Below are positions 1 to 8,399 of a stretch of 64,000 nt of DNA, in pieces. Within the stretch, counting starts at the first letter, position 1; the number at the start of each line of letters is the position of its first letter. This DNA is from Hydrogenophaga sp. BPS33 (GTDB lineage: Bacteria > Pseudomonadota > Gammaproteobacteria > Burkholderiales > Burkholderiaceae_C): positions 1,488,001 to 1,552,000 of the forward strand of contig NZ_CP044549.1 of assembly GCF_009859475.1 (NCBI RefSeq), in the 5' to 3' direction. The notes beneath the pieces were generated by a model. That model saw nothing but the letters and a program-made list of their open reading frames with translations. It searched no databases and was not told where the DNA came from. The position numbers and the translations under genes were made by a program.

Positions 1-1154
1 CCGTGGGGGCGTTGCTGATGCTGGTGCGGCTGATGGATGCGGGGGCCGACCCGCTGCTGGGACGCTTGAGTGACGCGATGTATCGCCGCACCATGTCTGT
101 GGTGTTGTGGGTGGCTGGCGCCTCGGCAGTGCTCTTGGGCGGCGGCATGGCGGCGCTGTTCTTTCCGTGGGTGAAGGGGCCGACGGCACTGGCAACGTGG
201 ATGGTTGCGGGGCTGTTGTTCACCTGCCTGGCGCACAGTCTGCTGGTCATTGCCCACCAGGCCTGGGGTGTGCGCCTGGGGGGCGACGGCGTGCAGCGCA
301 GCCGGATCGTGTCTTGGCGTGAGGGGCTGGGGCTGGTGGGCGTGGTCACCGCCAGCGCGCTTTCGGTGGCCTGGGGTGCGGGCCCCATGCTGGGGGTGTT
401 CGCGCTGGCACTGCTGGCCGGTTGGCTGGCGCTCTGGCGGGCACCGCGTCCACCATCTGCGACCAAGTCGCATGAAGGGCACGGGCCGCGCCATCTCCAA
501 CTCTGGCAACCGCTGACCCAAAAGCCCTTTCGCCGATTGCTGACCGTGTTCTTGTGCAATGGCATCGCCAGCGCCATACCAGCCGCGCTGATGCTGTTTT
601 TCGCCCAGGACCGGTTGCTGGCTTCGCCCCCGCAGATCGCGCTGTTTCTGGTGCTGTATTTCGTCAGCGGTGCGCTGTCCATGCCCGCCTGGCTGCACGT
701 GGTGCGCCGCTTCGGGTTGGAGCGGGCGTGGTTGGCCGGCATGCTGCTGGCCGTGGCCTGCTTCGGATGGGCCGCCGCTCTGCAAGGTGGGCAGGTGGTG
801 ATCTTTGCCGTGATCTGCGTGCTGTCCGGCGCTGCGCTGGGAGCCGATCTGGCGGTTCCGGGTGCGCTGCTGGCCTTGCTGGTCGAGCGCCAAGGTTCTC
901 AGGGCGCGCACGAGGGCACCTACCTGGGCTGGTGGAACCTGGCCATCAAACTCAACCTGGCGCTGGCAGCCGGGGCAACGCTGCCGCTGTTGCAATGGCT
1001 GGGCTATGTGCCCGGCAGCCAAGACGCACAGGCCTTGCAACGCCTGGCATGGATTTATGCGCTACTGCCCTGTGCGCTCAAACTGATGGCCGCCTGCTTG
1101 CTGCATCGGCTGTTGATCGCTTCCAGAAACCCGACCCAAGGAGCTACCCCGTGA
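1..1154 (+). CDS. MFS transporter, GPH (sugar/cation symporter)-like, 5' partial
   Basis: This is an inner-membrane transporter cut by the window edge; the reading frame is open from base 3 and the true start lies upstream. The visible 383 residues are almost wholly hydrophobic segments separated by short Arg/Lys-rich loops. Near the N-terminal end is the motif DAGADPLLGRLSDA, which matches the D-x3-D-P-x2-G-x-L-S-D signature of the glycoside-pentoside-hexuronide (GPH) branch of the major facilitator superfamily. The stop codon overlaps the start of the following lipoprotein gene, and the downstream SDR and NTF2-like genes follow closely, so it is part of an operon. MFS genes of this type occur beside DUF3833, SDR and cyclopropane-fatty-acid-synthase-like genes in proteobacteria, so the substrate may be lipid-related rather than a sugar. 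That last point is inference from context. Confidence 0.85.
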   Translation, partial: VGALLMLVRLMDAGADPLLGRLSDAMYRRTMSVVLWVAGASAVLLGGGMAALFFPWVKGPTALATWMVAGLLFTCLAHSLLVIAHQAWGVRLGGDGVQRSRIVSWREGLGLVGVVTASALSVAWGAGPMLGVFALALLAGWLALWRAPRPPSATKSHEGHGPRHLQLWQPLTQKPFRRLLTVFLCNGIASAIPAALMLFFAQDRLLASPPQIALFLVLYFVSGALSMPAWLHVVRRFGLERAWLAGMLLAVACFGWAAALQGGQVVIFAVICVLSGAALGADLAVPGALLALLVERQGSQGAHEGTYLGWWNLAIKLNLALAAGATLPLLQWLGYVPGSQDAQALQRLAWIYALLPCALKLMAACLLHRLLIASRNPTQGATP

Positions 1155-1687
1155 ACACGCGCCGCCATGTCCTTTTTGCCCTGCTCGCGGGATCGGCCGT
1201 GCTCGCGGGGTGTTCCAGCCCTCGGGTCAGCGACTACGCCCAGCAGCAACCCAAGCTGGAGCTCGACCGCTATTTCAATGGCCGCGTTCATGCCCATGGC
1301 ATTTTTCAAAAGCGCGGCGGTGAGGTAGTACGCCGTTTCACCGTGGTGATGGACTGCCGCTGGAATGGCAACCAGGGCGTGCTGGACGAGGCCTTTGCCT
1401 ATTCAGACGGCACGACCGAACGCCGTGTCTGGCGTTTGACCAAACACGCAGACGGGCGCTACACGGGGCGCGCCGACGACGTGGTGGGCGAGGCCCAAGG
1501 GCAGACATCGGGCAACGCCTTTCGCTGGAACTACACGCTGCGACTGCCCGTGGACGGCAAGACGTACGACGTGCAGTTCGACGACTGGATGTACCTGATC
1601 GACGAGCGCGTGATGCTCAACCGCGCCACCATGAGCAAGTTTGGCGTCACCCTGGGCGAAGTGCTGTTGTCGTTCAACAAGGAATAA
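1151..1687 (+). CDS. DUF3833-family lipoprotein
   Basis: A 178-residue exported lipoprotein. I chose the GTG at 1151 because it gives a complete signal peptide: a basic start (MNTRRH), a hydrophobic core, and a lipobox LAGC with the lipidated cysteine at about residue 21. It overlaps the end of the upstream MFS gene by 4 bases, which indicates translational coupling. The mature part has the features of DUF3833: a beta-rich, lipocalin-like chain containing FNGRVHAHGIFQKRGG and, towards the C-terminus, FDDWMYLIDERVMLNR. The function of DUF3833 is unknown. It is usually found with an SDR, an NTF2-like protein and cyclopropane-fatty-acid-type genes, consistent with a role in envelope lipid modification. 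The longer frame reading in from upstream is out-of-frame overlap with the transporter and was discarded. Confidence 0.85.
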   Translation: MNTRRHVLFALLAGSAVLAGCSSPRVSDYAQQQPKLELDRYFNGRVHAHGIFQKRGGEVVRRFTVVMDCRWNGNQGVLDEAFAYSDGTTERRVWRLTKHADGRYTGRADDVVGEAQGQTSGNAFRWNYTLRLPVDGKTYDVQFDDWMYLIDERVMLNRATMSKFGVTLGEVLLSFNKE

Positions 1688-1702
1688 CCAAGGAATGGCG
1701 CC

Positions 1703-2485
1703 ATGCCTCTGAACCTTCCCATTACCGACTGGCGCGGCCGACGCGTGTGGCTGATCGGTGCGTCCAGTGGCATCGGGCGTGCCTTGGCAGCCTTGCTGCA
1801 CGAACGTGGCGCGCAGGTCTGCGTGTCGGCGCGCCAGCAAGAGTTGCTCGACGACTTCGTGCGCGAGCATCCTGGCAGCCAGGCGTTGGCGCTCGATGTG
1901 ACGGACACGCAGGCAGTCGCCGGCGCGGCGCAACAACTGTTGGCGGCAGCGCCCCTGGACCTGGTGTGTTATTGCGCCGGCCACTACCGCCCCATGTCGG
2001 CCCATGCGCTGGATTTGGATGAGTTGTTGCAGCACCAGCGCGTGAATGTCACGGGCGCGCTGCAGGTGCTGGCCGTGGTGGTGCCCGCGCTGCTGCAGGC
2101 GGCCGCTGCCGGGCGCACGCCGCACCTGAGCTTGGTCGCCAGTGTGGCCGGATGGCGCGGCCTGCCGCAAAGCCTGGCATATGGCCCCACCAAGGCAGCG
2201 TTGATCAATCTGGCAGAAAACCTGTTTCTGGATTTGCGCCCGCAGGGTGTGGGCGTCAGTCTGGTCAACCCCGGTTTCGTCGATACCCCGCTGACGGCGC
2301 AAAACCAGTTCTCCATGCCGGCGCTCCTCACGCCGGAGCAGGCCGCCTTGGCCATCGTGCGCGGCTGGCAGCGCGGGCAGTTCGAGCTGCATTTTCCAAA
2401 GCGCTTCACAAGTGTGCTCAAGCTGATGCGCTGCTTGCCGTACCGCTGGTATTTCCCCTTGGTACACCGTTTCACGGGGCGCTGA
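1703..2485 (+). CDS. SDR-family NAD(P)-dependent oxidoreductase
   Basis: A cytoplasmic short-chain dehydrogenase/reductase of 260 residues. The N-terminal nucleotide-binding motif GASSGIGR is at about residues 18-25. The active site shows the Ser of LSLVASVAGW and the Y-x-x-x-K of AYGPTKAALI, and the C-terminal half has VSLVNPGFVDTPLT, so all canonical SDR residues are present. A purine-rich AAGGA lies just before the ATG. It sits 15 bases after the DUF3833 lipoprotein gene and 2 bases before the NTF2-like gene, within the same operon. The substrate cannot be read from sequence; an aliphatic or lipid carbonyl is plausible from context only. Confidence 0.9.
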   Translation: MPLNLPITDWRGRRVWLIGASSGIGRALAALLHERGAQVCVSARQQELLDDFVREHPGSQALALDVTDTQAVAGAAQQLLAAAPLDLVCYCAGHYRPMSAHALDLDELLQHQRVNVTGALQVLAVVVPALLQAAAAGRTPHLSLVASVAGWRGLPQSLAYGPTKAALINLAENLFLDLRPQGVGVSLVNPGFVDTPLTAQNQFSMPALLTPEQAALAIVRGWQRGQFELHFPKRFTSVLKLMRCLPYRWYFPLVHRFTGR

Positions 2486-2487
2486 AC

Positions 2488-2997
2488 ATGCCGACCTCTC
2501 CTGCGCAAACCGACCGGGACCCGCGTGCCACCACCGCCACGCAGCGGCTCATTGCGCTGTACGAGCAGCTCTCGCCCGCGCACCTGGCCACACTGGATGC
2601 CTACTATGCGCCTGACGCGCATTTCAAAGACCCCTTCAACGACGTGCGCGGTGTGCCCGCCATCGCGCAGATTTTTGCCCACATGTTCGCGACGCTGGAT
2701 CAACCGCGCTTCACGGTCACTCAACACATCGTGCAAGGCGACCAGGCCTTTCTGGGCTGGGAGTTCCGCTTTCGCATGCGCCGCTGGCGGCCGCAGGTGG
2801 AGCAATGCATCCACGGTGCGACCTTGGTGCGCTTCGACGCCGAGGGCCGCGTGGCACTGCACCGCGACTACTGGGATGCGGCCGAGGAGTTGTACGAAAA
2901 GCTGCCGGTGCTGGGCGGTCTGATGCGCTGGCTGCGCCGATCTGCCTCGGCGACGGCCTCCACACAGGATTCCCATCCTCACCGTCCATCATCCTGA
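2488..2997 (+). CDS. NTF2-like (SnoaL-type) protein
   Basis: A small cytoplasmic protein of 169 residues with the alpha+beta cone fold of the nuclear-transport-factor-2 superfamily. Typical segments are LIALYEQLSPAHLATLDAYY, the aromatic DPFNDVRG turn, and HRDYWDAAEELYEKLPVLG near the C-terminus. The ATG at 2488 is 2 bases past the SDR stop, so the two are co-transcribed and may work together. The last 20 or so residues are low-complexity Ser/Thr/Ala and may be disordered. NTF2-like proteins of this kind can be isomerases, hydrolases or simply binding subunits; the sequence does not distinguish among them. It converges with the MFS gene on the opposite strand, leaving only 24 bases between stop codons. 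Confidence 0.8.
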   Translation: MPTSPAQTDRDPRATTATQRLIALYEQLSPAHLATLDAYYAPDAHFKDPFNDVRGVPAIAQIFAHMFATLDQPRFTVTQHIVQGDQAFLGWEFRFRMRRWRPQVEQCIHGATLVRFDAEGRVALHRDYWDAAEELYEKLPVLGGLMRWLRRSASATASTQDSHPHRPSS

Positions 2998-3021
2998 GAC
3001 ATCGCGTCGACTCCCGCGAGC

Positions 3022-4455
3022 TCAGGCCGCCTTTTTTGAGGAGGAGACCGAGCCGCGCCGGCCCCAAACTGCAACCGCAAGAGACACGACGATGAGTGCG
3101 GTGGCGATGGCGAAGGTCGTGCGCATGCCGAAGTCAATCGCAGCCGGTGCGACGCGTCCGCCATTCGAGGAACCAGCGGTTGCGGCGAACACCGCCCCCA
3201 TGGCTGACGCACCGGTGATAAGCCCCAGGTTGCGCGACAAGGTCAACAGTCCCGAGATGACGCCGCGGCGGTCTTGAGGAACATCGGCCATGACGCCCGT
3301 GTTGTTCGCTGCCTGGAAGACCGCGTAGCTGCCGGTGATGATGACGATGGGAACGAGGTAGCCTGCGACACCGAAGGACGCGGGAATCGCGACCAGCGAT
3401 CCGCAGCCGAGTGCCATTCCGATCAAGCCACCCATGCTTGTGACTTGCGACCTGAACCGATCCACCAGCCGGCCGGCCGGTGCACCGGTGAACGCCGCCA
3501 CAGCGGGGCCCACCGACATCACCAGCCCGACGGCGCCCGTGCTCAAGAGCAAGCCTTGCGAGAGGTAGAAGGGGCCGACAACCAATGTCGCCATCAGCAC
3601 GGTGGACACCAGGGCGCTCATGATGAGGCTGGCGGTGAGTCTGCGGTCACGGAACATGGCCAGGTGAACCAGGGGGGAATCGGTGCGAGACTCAACAGCC
3701 ATGAAGGCTCCAACGCCTGCCACAGCGGCAACCAGAAGTGCAATGTTCAGTGGGCCGAAGTTGCCCTTGCCCAGCGTCATCGACAGCGCATAGGCGGCGA
3801 GCGTCGCCGCCAGCGTGATGGTGCCGAGGTTGTCGAACCGAGCGGACTTCACCTGTGCGGCGTCAGGGGGCAGAAAGCGCCTTGCCATTGCAATGGCGAC
3901 GAAGCCCAGGGGAATGTTGATGAGGAAGATGGCTTGCCAACCGAAGCTTGCAATGAGAACACCACCTAGCGACGGGCCAAGGGCGGTGCCCACAGCCGAC
4001 ATCGTGCCCAGCATGCCCATGGCGCTGCCGGTGCGCTCCTTCGGCACAGCCTGCCCTACAAACGCGACCGTGAGGGCGAGCATGGCGGCCGCGCCGATGC
4101 CCTGAACGGCGCGCGCTGCGATGAGAACCCAAAGACTCGGCGCTGCGGCGCAAACGGCAGATGCTGCAGTGAACAGCGCCGCGCCGGCCATCAGAAGACG
4201 CCGACGACCGACAACATCGCCCAGACGCCCAGCGCTGACAACCAACGTCGTCGTGGCCAGCAAGAAGGAAATGACCACCCATTGGACCTGTTGGACAGGG
4301 GCCCCGAACGCATGGGTCAGGGTGGGCAGCGAGATGTTTGCGATGCTGGTGCCGAGGGATGGCAGCAGCATGAAGAGCGAGAGACAGGTGAGCGTCCATG
4401 GAGTGGACGACTTTGTGGGGGATGCCTGTTTGGTCTGCAGGGTTTCGGTGGTCAT
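3022..4455 (-). CDS. MFS transporter, DHA2 (EmrB/QacA-type) 14-TM efflux pump
   Basis: A 477-residue inner-membrane proton-driven exporter. The length and about 14 hydrophobic segments fit the drug:H+ antiporter-2 family. The MFS motif A follows TM2 as GRLGDVVGRRRL, and motif C-like glycine/proline-rich helices follow (GTMSAVGTALGPSLGGVL). It starts at the ATG at 4455 and is transcribed away from a LysR regulator beginning at about 4586. The divergent pair with a 130-base shared gap is the usual arrangement in which the LysR protein controls the pump. The substrate is unknown; toxic small molecules or antibiotics are typical for the family. Confidence 0.9.
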   Translation of the reverse strand: MTTETLQTKQASPTKSSTPWTLTCLSLFMLLPSLGTSIANISLPTLTHAFGAPVQQVQWVVISFLLATTTLVVSAGRLGDVVGRRRLLMAGAALFTAASAVCAAAPSLWVLIAARAVQGIGAAAMLALTVAFVGQAVPKERTGSAMGMLGTMSAVGTALGPSLGGVLIASFGWQAIFLINIPLGFVAIAMARRFLPPDAAQVKSARFDNLGTITLAATLAAYALSMTLGKGNFGPLNIALLVAAVAGVGAFMAVESRTDSPLVHLAMFRDRRLTASLIMSALVSTVLMATLVVGPFYLSQGLLLSTGAVGLVMSVGPAVAAFTGAPAGRLVDRFRSQVTSMGGLIGMALGCGSLVAIPASFGVAGYLVPIVIITGSYAVFQAANNTGVMADVPQDRRGVISGLLTLSRNLGLITGASAMGAVFAATAGSSNGGRVAPAAIDFGMRTTFAIATALIVVSLAVAVWGRRGSVSSSKKAA

Positions 4456-4585
4456 TCAAGGGCCTATGGGTCGTGTTTGGAGAGATGCCGTCAGGTTAGT
4501 GATGTGCGTGGTATGGCGGAAGGCGCGTCATTTGCAGTGAGTGGATGCGCTTGACGCCATATCACCGCCCGTGGGATCGTTTGGC

Positions 4586-5485
4586 ATGGCCCATCCAGAC
4601 CTGAATCTGCTGCTGACCTTGGACGTTTTGCTCACCGAGGGGAACGTCGCCCGCGCTGCGAAGCGGCTTAACTTGAGCGCCTCGGCCATGAGCCGCGCTC
4701 TTGCGCGGCTGAGAGAAACGACCGGGGACCCACTCTTGGTGAGGGCCGGGCGTGGCCTGGTGCCCACCCCCCGGGCGCTCGAACTGCGGGAATCGGTCGG
4801 CGCGCTGGTTCAGCAGGCTGAAGCGGCGCTTTCACCGGTGAAGGCGCTGGACCTGAAGAAGTTGGCTCGAACGTTCACGGTGCGAACCAATGAAGGCTTC
4901 GTCGAGAACTTCGGACCTGCGCTCTTGGCAAGGGTGGACGCGGTTGCGCCTGGCGTTCGGCTGCGATTCGTGCCGAAACCCGACAAGGACACGGGCCCGC
5001 TGCGGGATGGCCTTGTTGACCTGGAGACGGCAGTCGTTGGGGCCACCTATGGACCAGAGGTGCGCGTACGGGCTTTGTTCCGTGATCGCTTTGTGGGCGT
5101 CGTACGCCTTGGGCATCTCTTGGCAGAGGGGGCGCCGACGGTTCAGGATTACGCCGATAGCAAGCACGTGCATTCTGCGAGGCAACTTGATGAGAAGGGG
5201 CCGGTGGATGGTGCTTTGGCTGAGCTGGGGCTGGCGAGAATGATCCGGCTGACGGTGGGAGGCTTCTCAGCAGCTCTGGCGCTCGCACGAGCCACTGACA
5301 TGGTCGCCACGGTTCCGGAGCGACACACTGGGAACCTGCGCGACGGAATGCATTCGTTCGCCCTACCGTTCGAGGTGCCTCCATTCACAGTCTCGTTGTT
5401 GTGGCATCCCCGGATGGAGGCTGACCTCGCGCACCGGTGGCTGCGGGAATGCTTCGTGAAGGCTTGCGGGCGGGACTTGACGTGA
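4586..5485 (+). CDS. LysR-family transcriptional regulator
   Basis: A DNA-binding regulator of about 299 residues. The N-terminal winged helix-turn-helix covers roughly residues 5-64 (AHPDLNLLLTLDVLLTEG, then AAKRLNLSASAMSRALARLR), followed by the two-lobed periplasmic-binding-protein-like effector domain. The ATG at 4586 is preferred because LysR proteins normally begin within ten residues of the DLNLL helix; an in-frame ATG at 4541 would add 15 residues. It is divergent from the DHA2 efflux gene and probably regulates it. The effector is unknown. Confidence 0.88.
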   Translation: MAHPDLNLLLTLDVLLTEGNVARAAKRLNLSASAMSRALARLRETTGDPLLVRAGRGLVPTPRALELRESVGALVQQAEAALSPVKALDLKKLARTFTVRTNEGFVENFGPALLARVDAVAPGVRLRFVPKPDKDTGPLRDGLVDLETAVVGATYGPEVRVRALFRDRFVGVVRLGHLLAEGAPTVQDYADSKHVHSARQLDEKGPVDGALAELGLARMIRLTVGGFSAALALARATDMVATVPERHTGNLRDGMHSFALPFEVPPFTVSLLWHPRMEADLAHRWLRECFVKACGRDLT

Positions 5486-5879
5486 CCCGTTGAGTCAACT
5501 GCGTGGGCTCGTCGCCCCGCCAAACACATCTCGGAGGCTCACTTCGGGGCCTCACCGACGCAGCGAAAGAGTCAAGTCAGTTCTCGCAAAACGCCGTCCG
5601 GCATCTACTAAGCCGGGTGCGTGCAAAACATCTAAACCGTCCTCTTCGAAGGCTCAGGCTAAAGGTGCTTCACGTCCGGCGCAGAAGCGTGTCGTAGCGA
5701 CCGCGGAACTCACAGCGCCTGGTCCGGCCCAACGCAAGCAATCCCAGCTAATTTTCCTCCCGGGAAGAGAGTCCGGTGCGTCGATGGCCCAATTGGAATG
5801 CCAGACGATGTTGTAGTCGGTTGGGGCAGGTCGTGCGAACACGCGCGCCCAGCAGCGCACACCGCGTCGCCGGACAACA
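5486..5879. other. Non-coding or decayed stretch between the LysR gene and the hydrolase remnant
   Basis: About 390 bases without a convincing gene. Short open frames on both strands are Arg/Ser-rich and lack family features, as is usual in GC-rich spacer DNA. The right part may be the decayed body of the alpha/beta hydrolase whose N-terminus is still visible at 5880-6005, but I cannot align it residue by residue. Confidence 0.4.
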
Positions 5880-6005
5880 CGTTCGTGTGTGCGAGCGACC
5901 GTGGACCATGACAACGATCGGCTTCGTTGTGGGGGACGCGGGCTCGACCAGGTCGCAAAAGAGAGGCCCGGCATCCAGCTGAGCGCAAGATAGTCGCTTT
6001 GGCAT
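5880..6005 (-). pseudogene. Decayed alpha/beta hydrolase, N-terminal remnant
   Basis: On the minus strand just downstream of the FAH-family gene, a frame starting near 6005 reads MPKRLSCAQLDAGPLF, then the stretch PIVVMVHGRSHT. The latter looks like strand beta-3 and the oxyanion-loop HG of an alpha/beta hydrolase. A frame shift near 5885 is suggested because the expected next segment (W-A-R-V-F-A) appears in another frame. No nucleophile elbow or later motif can be followed. It would have been the last gene of the monooxygenase/dioxygenase-type cluster, where a meta-cleavage hydrolase would make sense. The identification rests on about 30 residues and is tentative. Confidence 0.33.
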
Positions 6006-6061
6006 TTTCCTTGTTTCGTGGCGGGCGACCACAGGCGGCGGAGCCGAGGAACTGCTCGCTT

Positions 6062-6913
6062 TCAGCTGATGGGCTCGTCAATCACCGGATTCGACAGCTC
6101 GCCGATGCCGCTGACTTCGATGGACAAGGTGTCGCCAGCCTTCAGGTAGACCGGCGGCACGCGCTTGTTGCCCACGCCTGCAGGGGTTCCCGTTGAGATG
6201 CAATCGCCAGGCTCCAGTCGGCAAATCGTTGAAGCGTAGGCGACCAGATCCTCAAGGCGCCAGGCCATTTCACTGAAGAAGGTGCGCTGCATTTCCTGGC
6301 CGTTGACGCGCGTCACGAGTTCCATGCGACCAGGTTCGGCGATGTCGTCGCGCGTCACGATCCAGGGGCCATAAGCGCTAGAGGCGTCGAAGTTCTTGCC
6401 CGCGGTGACGCTGTGTGCCTGCCAGTCGCGCACCGAGCCGTCCATGACGATGGTGTAGCCGGCGACGTGCTCCAGCGCTCGGTTGGCCGGTATGTGCCGT
6501 CCGGCTTTGCCGATGACGATGGCGATCTCGCCCTCGAAGTCGAAGCGCTCGGACACGCGTGGGCGCTGCAGCGCAACACCGTGTCCCACCATGGCCTGCG
6601 GATGTTTGCTAAAGAAGAAAGGATGCTCGGGCGCCGCCTTGCCGGTCTCGGTCTGGTGGTCCTTGTAGGCCCATCCCACCGCGAGCATGCGGGCGTCCAA
6701 GTTGGGAATGGGGCGTTCGAAGACAAGTGTGTTCAACGCGGTGGCGGGCTCGGTGTCGGCAGCGCGGCGCGCTGCGTCCAGCGAGGGTGCCGCGAGCAAC
6801 GCGCGCAGGTCGGCGAACTGGTGACCCAGCGAAGGGGCCAAGTCGACAAAGCCCAGTTCCGTGACGGCGCCGAAAGTGGATACGCCGTTGAGGCGAGCGG
6901 TGGCCAGTTTCAT
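6062..6913 (-). CDS. Fumarylacetoacetate hydrolase (FAH) family protein
   Basis: A cytoplasmic 283-residue enzyme of the FAH superfamily, whose members hydrolyse or decarboxylate acyl-pyruvates, oxaloacetate and 2-oxo-hept-3-ene-dioates. Visible family features are AVGWAYKDHQTETG, the metal-binding E-x-E in FDFEGEIAIVIGK, the Asp in IVMDGSVRDWQ (usually NDVSARD), and the C-terminal STGTPAGVGNKR. The ATG at 6913 is used because it precedes MKLATARL and overlaps the stop of the upstream NTF2-like gene by 4 bases. The context (VOC protein, flavin monooxygenase) suggests it acts on a ring-cleavage product of an aromatic acid. The exact reaction is not deducible. Confidence 0.88.
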   Translation of the reverse strand: MKLATARLNGVSTFGAVTELGFVDLAPSLGHQFADLRALLAAPSLDAARRAADTEPATALNTLVFERPIPNLDARMLAVGWAYKDHQTETGKAAPEHPFFFSKHPQAMVGHGVALQRPRVSERFDFEGEIAIVIGKAGRHIPANRALEHVAGYTIVMDGSVRDWQAHSVTAGKNFDASSAYGPWIVTRDDIAEPGRMELVTRVNGQEMQRTFFSEMAWRLEDLVAYASTICRLEPGDCISTGTPAGVGNKRVPPVYLKAGDTLSIEVSGIGELSNPVIDEPIS

Positions 6914-7365
6914 GGCGAAATTTCCTGTTGTTTGAAATCGATCTGAACTTCCCGCTGGACGAGTTGCCATCCGTTGTCACCGAGCGCGAGTTGATCGCGG
7001 TAGCGACCCATCACATTCGGTCCCGGCAGAGGCGCCGGGCGCTGGGGCGCGCCCTTGAAGTCGTGGCGGTAGACGGTGACGTATGAGTCCACCACCGCGT
7101 GGCCGTTGGGCAGAAGGCCCGTGCGCAGATTGCTCAGCACGTGGCGCACGAAGGTGCCGGGGTCGCGCACCTTCATGAAGTCGCGCAGTTGTTCCATGCC
7201 GACGAGGTCGCCGTCGTGCCGCTTCCACACGCCATCGGGTGCGAAATGGCGCGACATGGTGTCGATGTCGTTCATGTCGAAACCGTGCGTAAAAGCGAGC
7301 ACCGTACGTTCGCAGGCGGCGGCCACGCTCGCGTCGGCCGGGTGTGTGGTTGTCATGTCGTTCAT
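6910..7365 (-). CDS. NTF2-like / SnoaL_4 domain protein
   Basis: A 151-residue protein of the NTF2-like superfamily. The N-terminal helix contains VLAFTHGFDMNDIDTMSRHF, followed by the DGVWKRHDG turn, and the later strands include HAVVDSYVTVYRHDF and DNGWQLVQREVQIDF, the pattern of SnoaL_4 proteins and small subunits of ring-hydroxylating dioxygenases. Both ends overlap neighbouring genes by 4 bases (7362-7365 with the Bug gene, 6910-6913 with the FAH gene), so the three are translationally coupled. A catalytic role is uncertain. It could be an isomerase or lyase in the aromatic pathway. Confidence 0.8.
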   Translation of the reverse strand: MNDMTTTHPADASVAAACERTVLAFTHGFDMNDIDTMSRHFAPDGVWKRHDGDLVGMEQLRDFMKVRDPGTFVRHVLSNLRTGLLPNGHAVVDSYVTVYRHDFKGAPQRPAPLPGPNVMGRYRDQLALGDNGWQLVQREVQIDFKQQEISP

Positions 7366-8366
7366 TCCGCCTTGATGTTGAGAGACTTGATGAGCGGGCC
7401 GTAGCGCGAGAGATCGGACACGATCAAACCGTCGACCACATCGGGCGGCGAACTCATCACGGTGAAGCCAAACTCGCCCAGCCGTTGTCGCGCCTCCGGC
7501 GATTGCGCGGCGCGCGTGACAGCCGCATTCAGCGTTGCGATCGTGGATGCGGGTGTCTGCGCCGGGGCAAGCAAGGCGAACCAGAAGGCCATGTCCAGCG
7601 CTGGATTGATTTCCTTGAGTTCGGGCAAATCCGGGAAGATCGTTTTGCCCAGCGGCCCACTGCTGGCCAATGCGACAACCTTGCCCGCCTTGATGTGTGG
7701 GAGCGCTTCAGCGAGACCGGTGATCACCACACCGATCTCTCCGCCCAGGAGCGCCTGCATGGCGGGCGTGGTCCCCTTGTAGGCCACGTGTGTCATGCGG
7801 GTATCCGTGTGCTTGAGGAACAGCTCCATCGCCAGGTGGGTGGTGTGTCCTTGACCGCCGCTGCCGTAGTTCAACCCACCCGGCTTGGTTTTGGCCAGGC
7901 GGATCAGATCTGCCGGGGTCTTCACGCCCAAGGAAGGATGGGCGACGAGCACCACGCTGGCTTTTCCCAACAGCGAGATGGGCTTGAAGTCCTTGCGCGG
8001 GTCGTAGCTTAAATGGGGATAGATGAACGGGTTGATGGTCAGCAGACTGTCGGTGGCCAACAGCAAGGTGTGGCCATCGGCCGGTGCCTTGGCGACCAGG
8101 TCTGCGGCGATGACGCCCCCCGCACCGGGCTTGTTGTCAGGCACCACGGGCTGCTGCAGTGCTTCGCCCATGCCGGTGGCGAAAAGCCGCGCCATCACAT
8201 CGACCAGCGAGCCCGGTGGGCTCGGCAAAACAAGGCGCACAGGGCGGTTGGGGAAGGCGCTGGCGCCTTGGCCCCAAGCGGTTTGAGTGGCCAGTGCGGC
8301 CGCGCCGATCAGCAGGGTTCGGCGCCCGGTGGACCAGGCTGGCAGGGACTTTTTCAGTGGTGTCAT
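7362..8366 (-). CDS. Bug-family (TctC-like) tripartite tricarboxylate transporter solute-binding protein
   Basis: A 334-residue periplasmic binding protein. It begins with a long signal peptide carrying twin arginines (TGRRTLLIGAAALATQ), which could be Tat-type, and the mature N-terminus has FPNRPVRLVLPSPPGSLVD. Most Bug proteins have P-G-G before the ligand-contacting Asp; here it is P-P-G-S. Further signatures are PDNKPGAGGVIAADLVAKA and LNYGSGGQGHTTHLAMELF. It is co-transcribed with the NTF2-like and FAH genes, so it probably supplies the aromatic or carboxylated substrate of the cluster. No TctA or TctB membrane protein is present in the window. Confidence 0.92.
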   Translation of the reverse strand: MTPLKKSLPAWSTGRRTLLIGAAALATQTAWGQGASAFPNRPVRLVLPSPPGSLVDVMARLFATGMGEALQQPVVPDNKPGAGGVIAADLVAKAPADGHTLLLATDSLLTINPFIYPHLSYDPRKDFKPISLLGKASVVLVAHPSLGVKTPADLIRLAKTKPGGLNYGSGGQGHTTHLAMELFLKHTDTRMTHVAYKGTTPAMQALLGGEIGVVITGLAEALPHIKAGKVVALASSGPLGKTIFPDLPELKEINPALDMAFWFALLAPAQTPASTIATLNAAVTRAAQSPEARQRLGEFGFTVMSSPPDVVDGLIVSDLSRYGPLIKSLNIKAE

Positions 8367-8399
8367 CAGTGTCTCCTTTAGGGGTGAAACGAGCGAATT

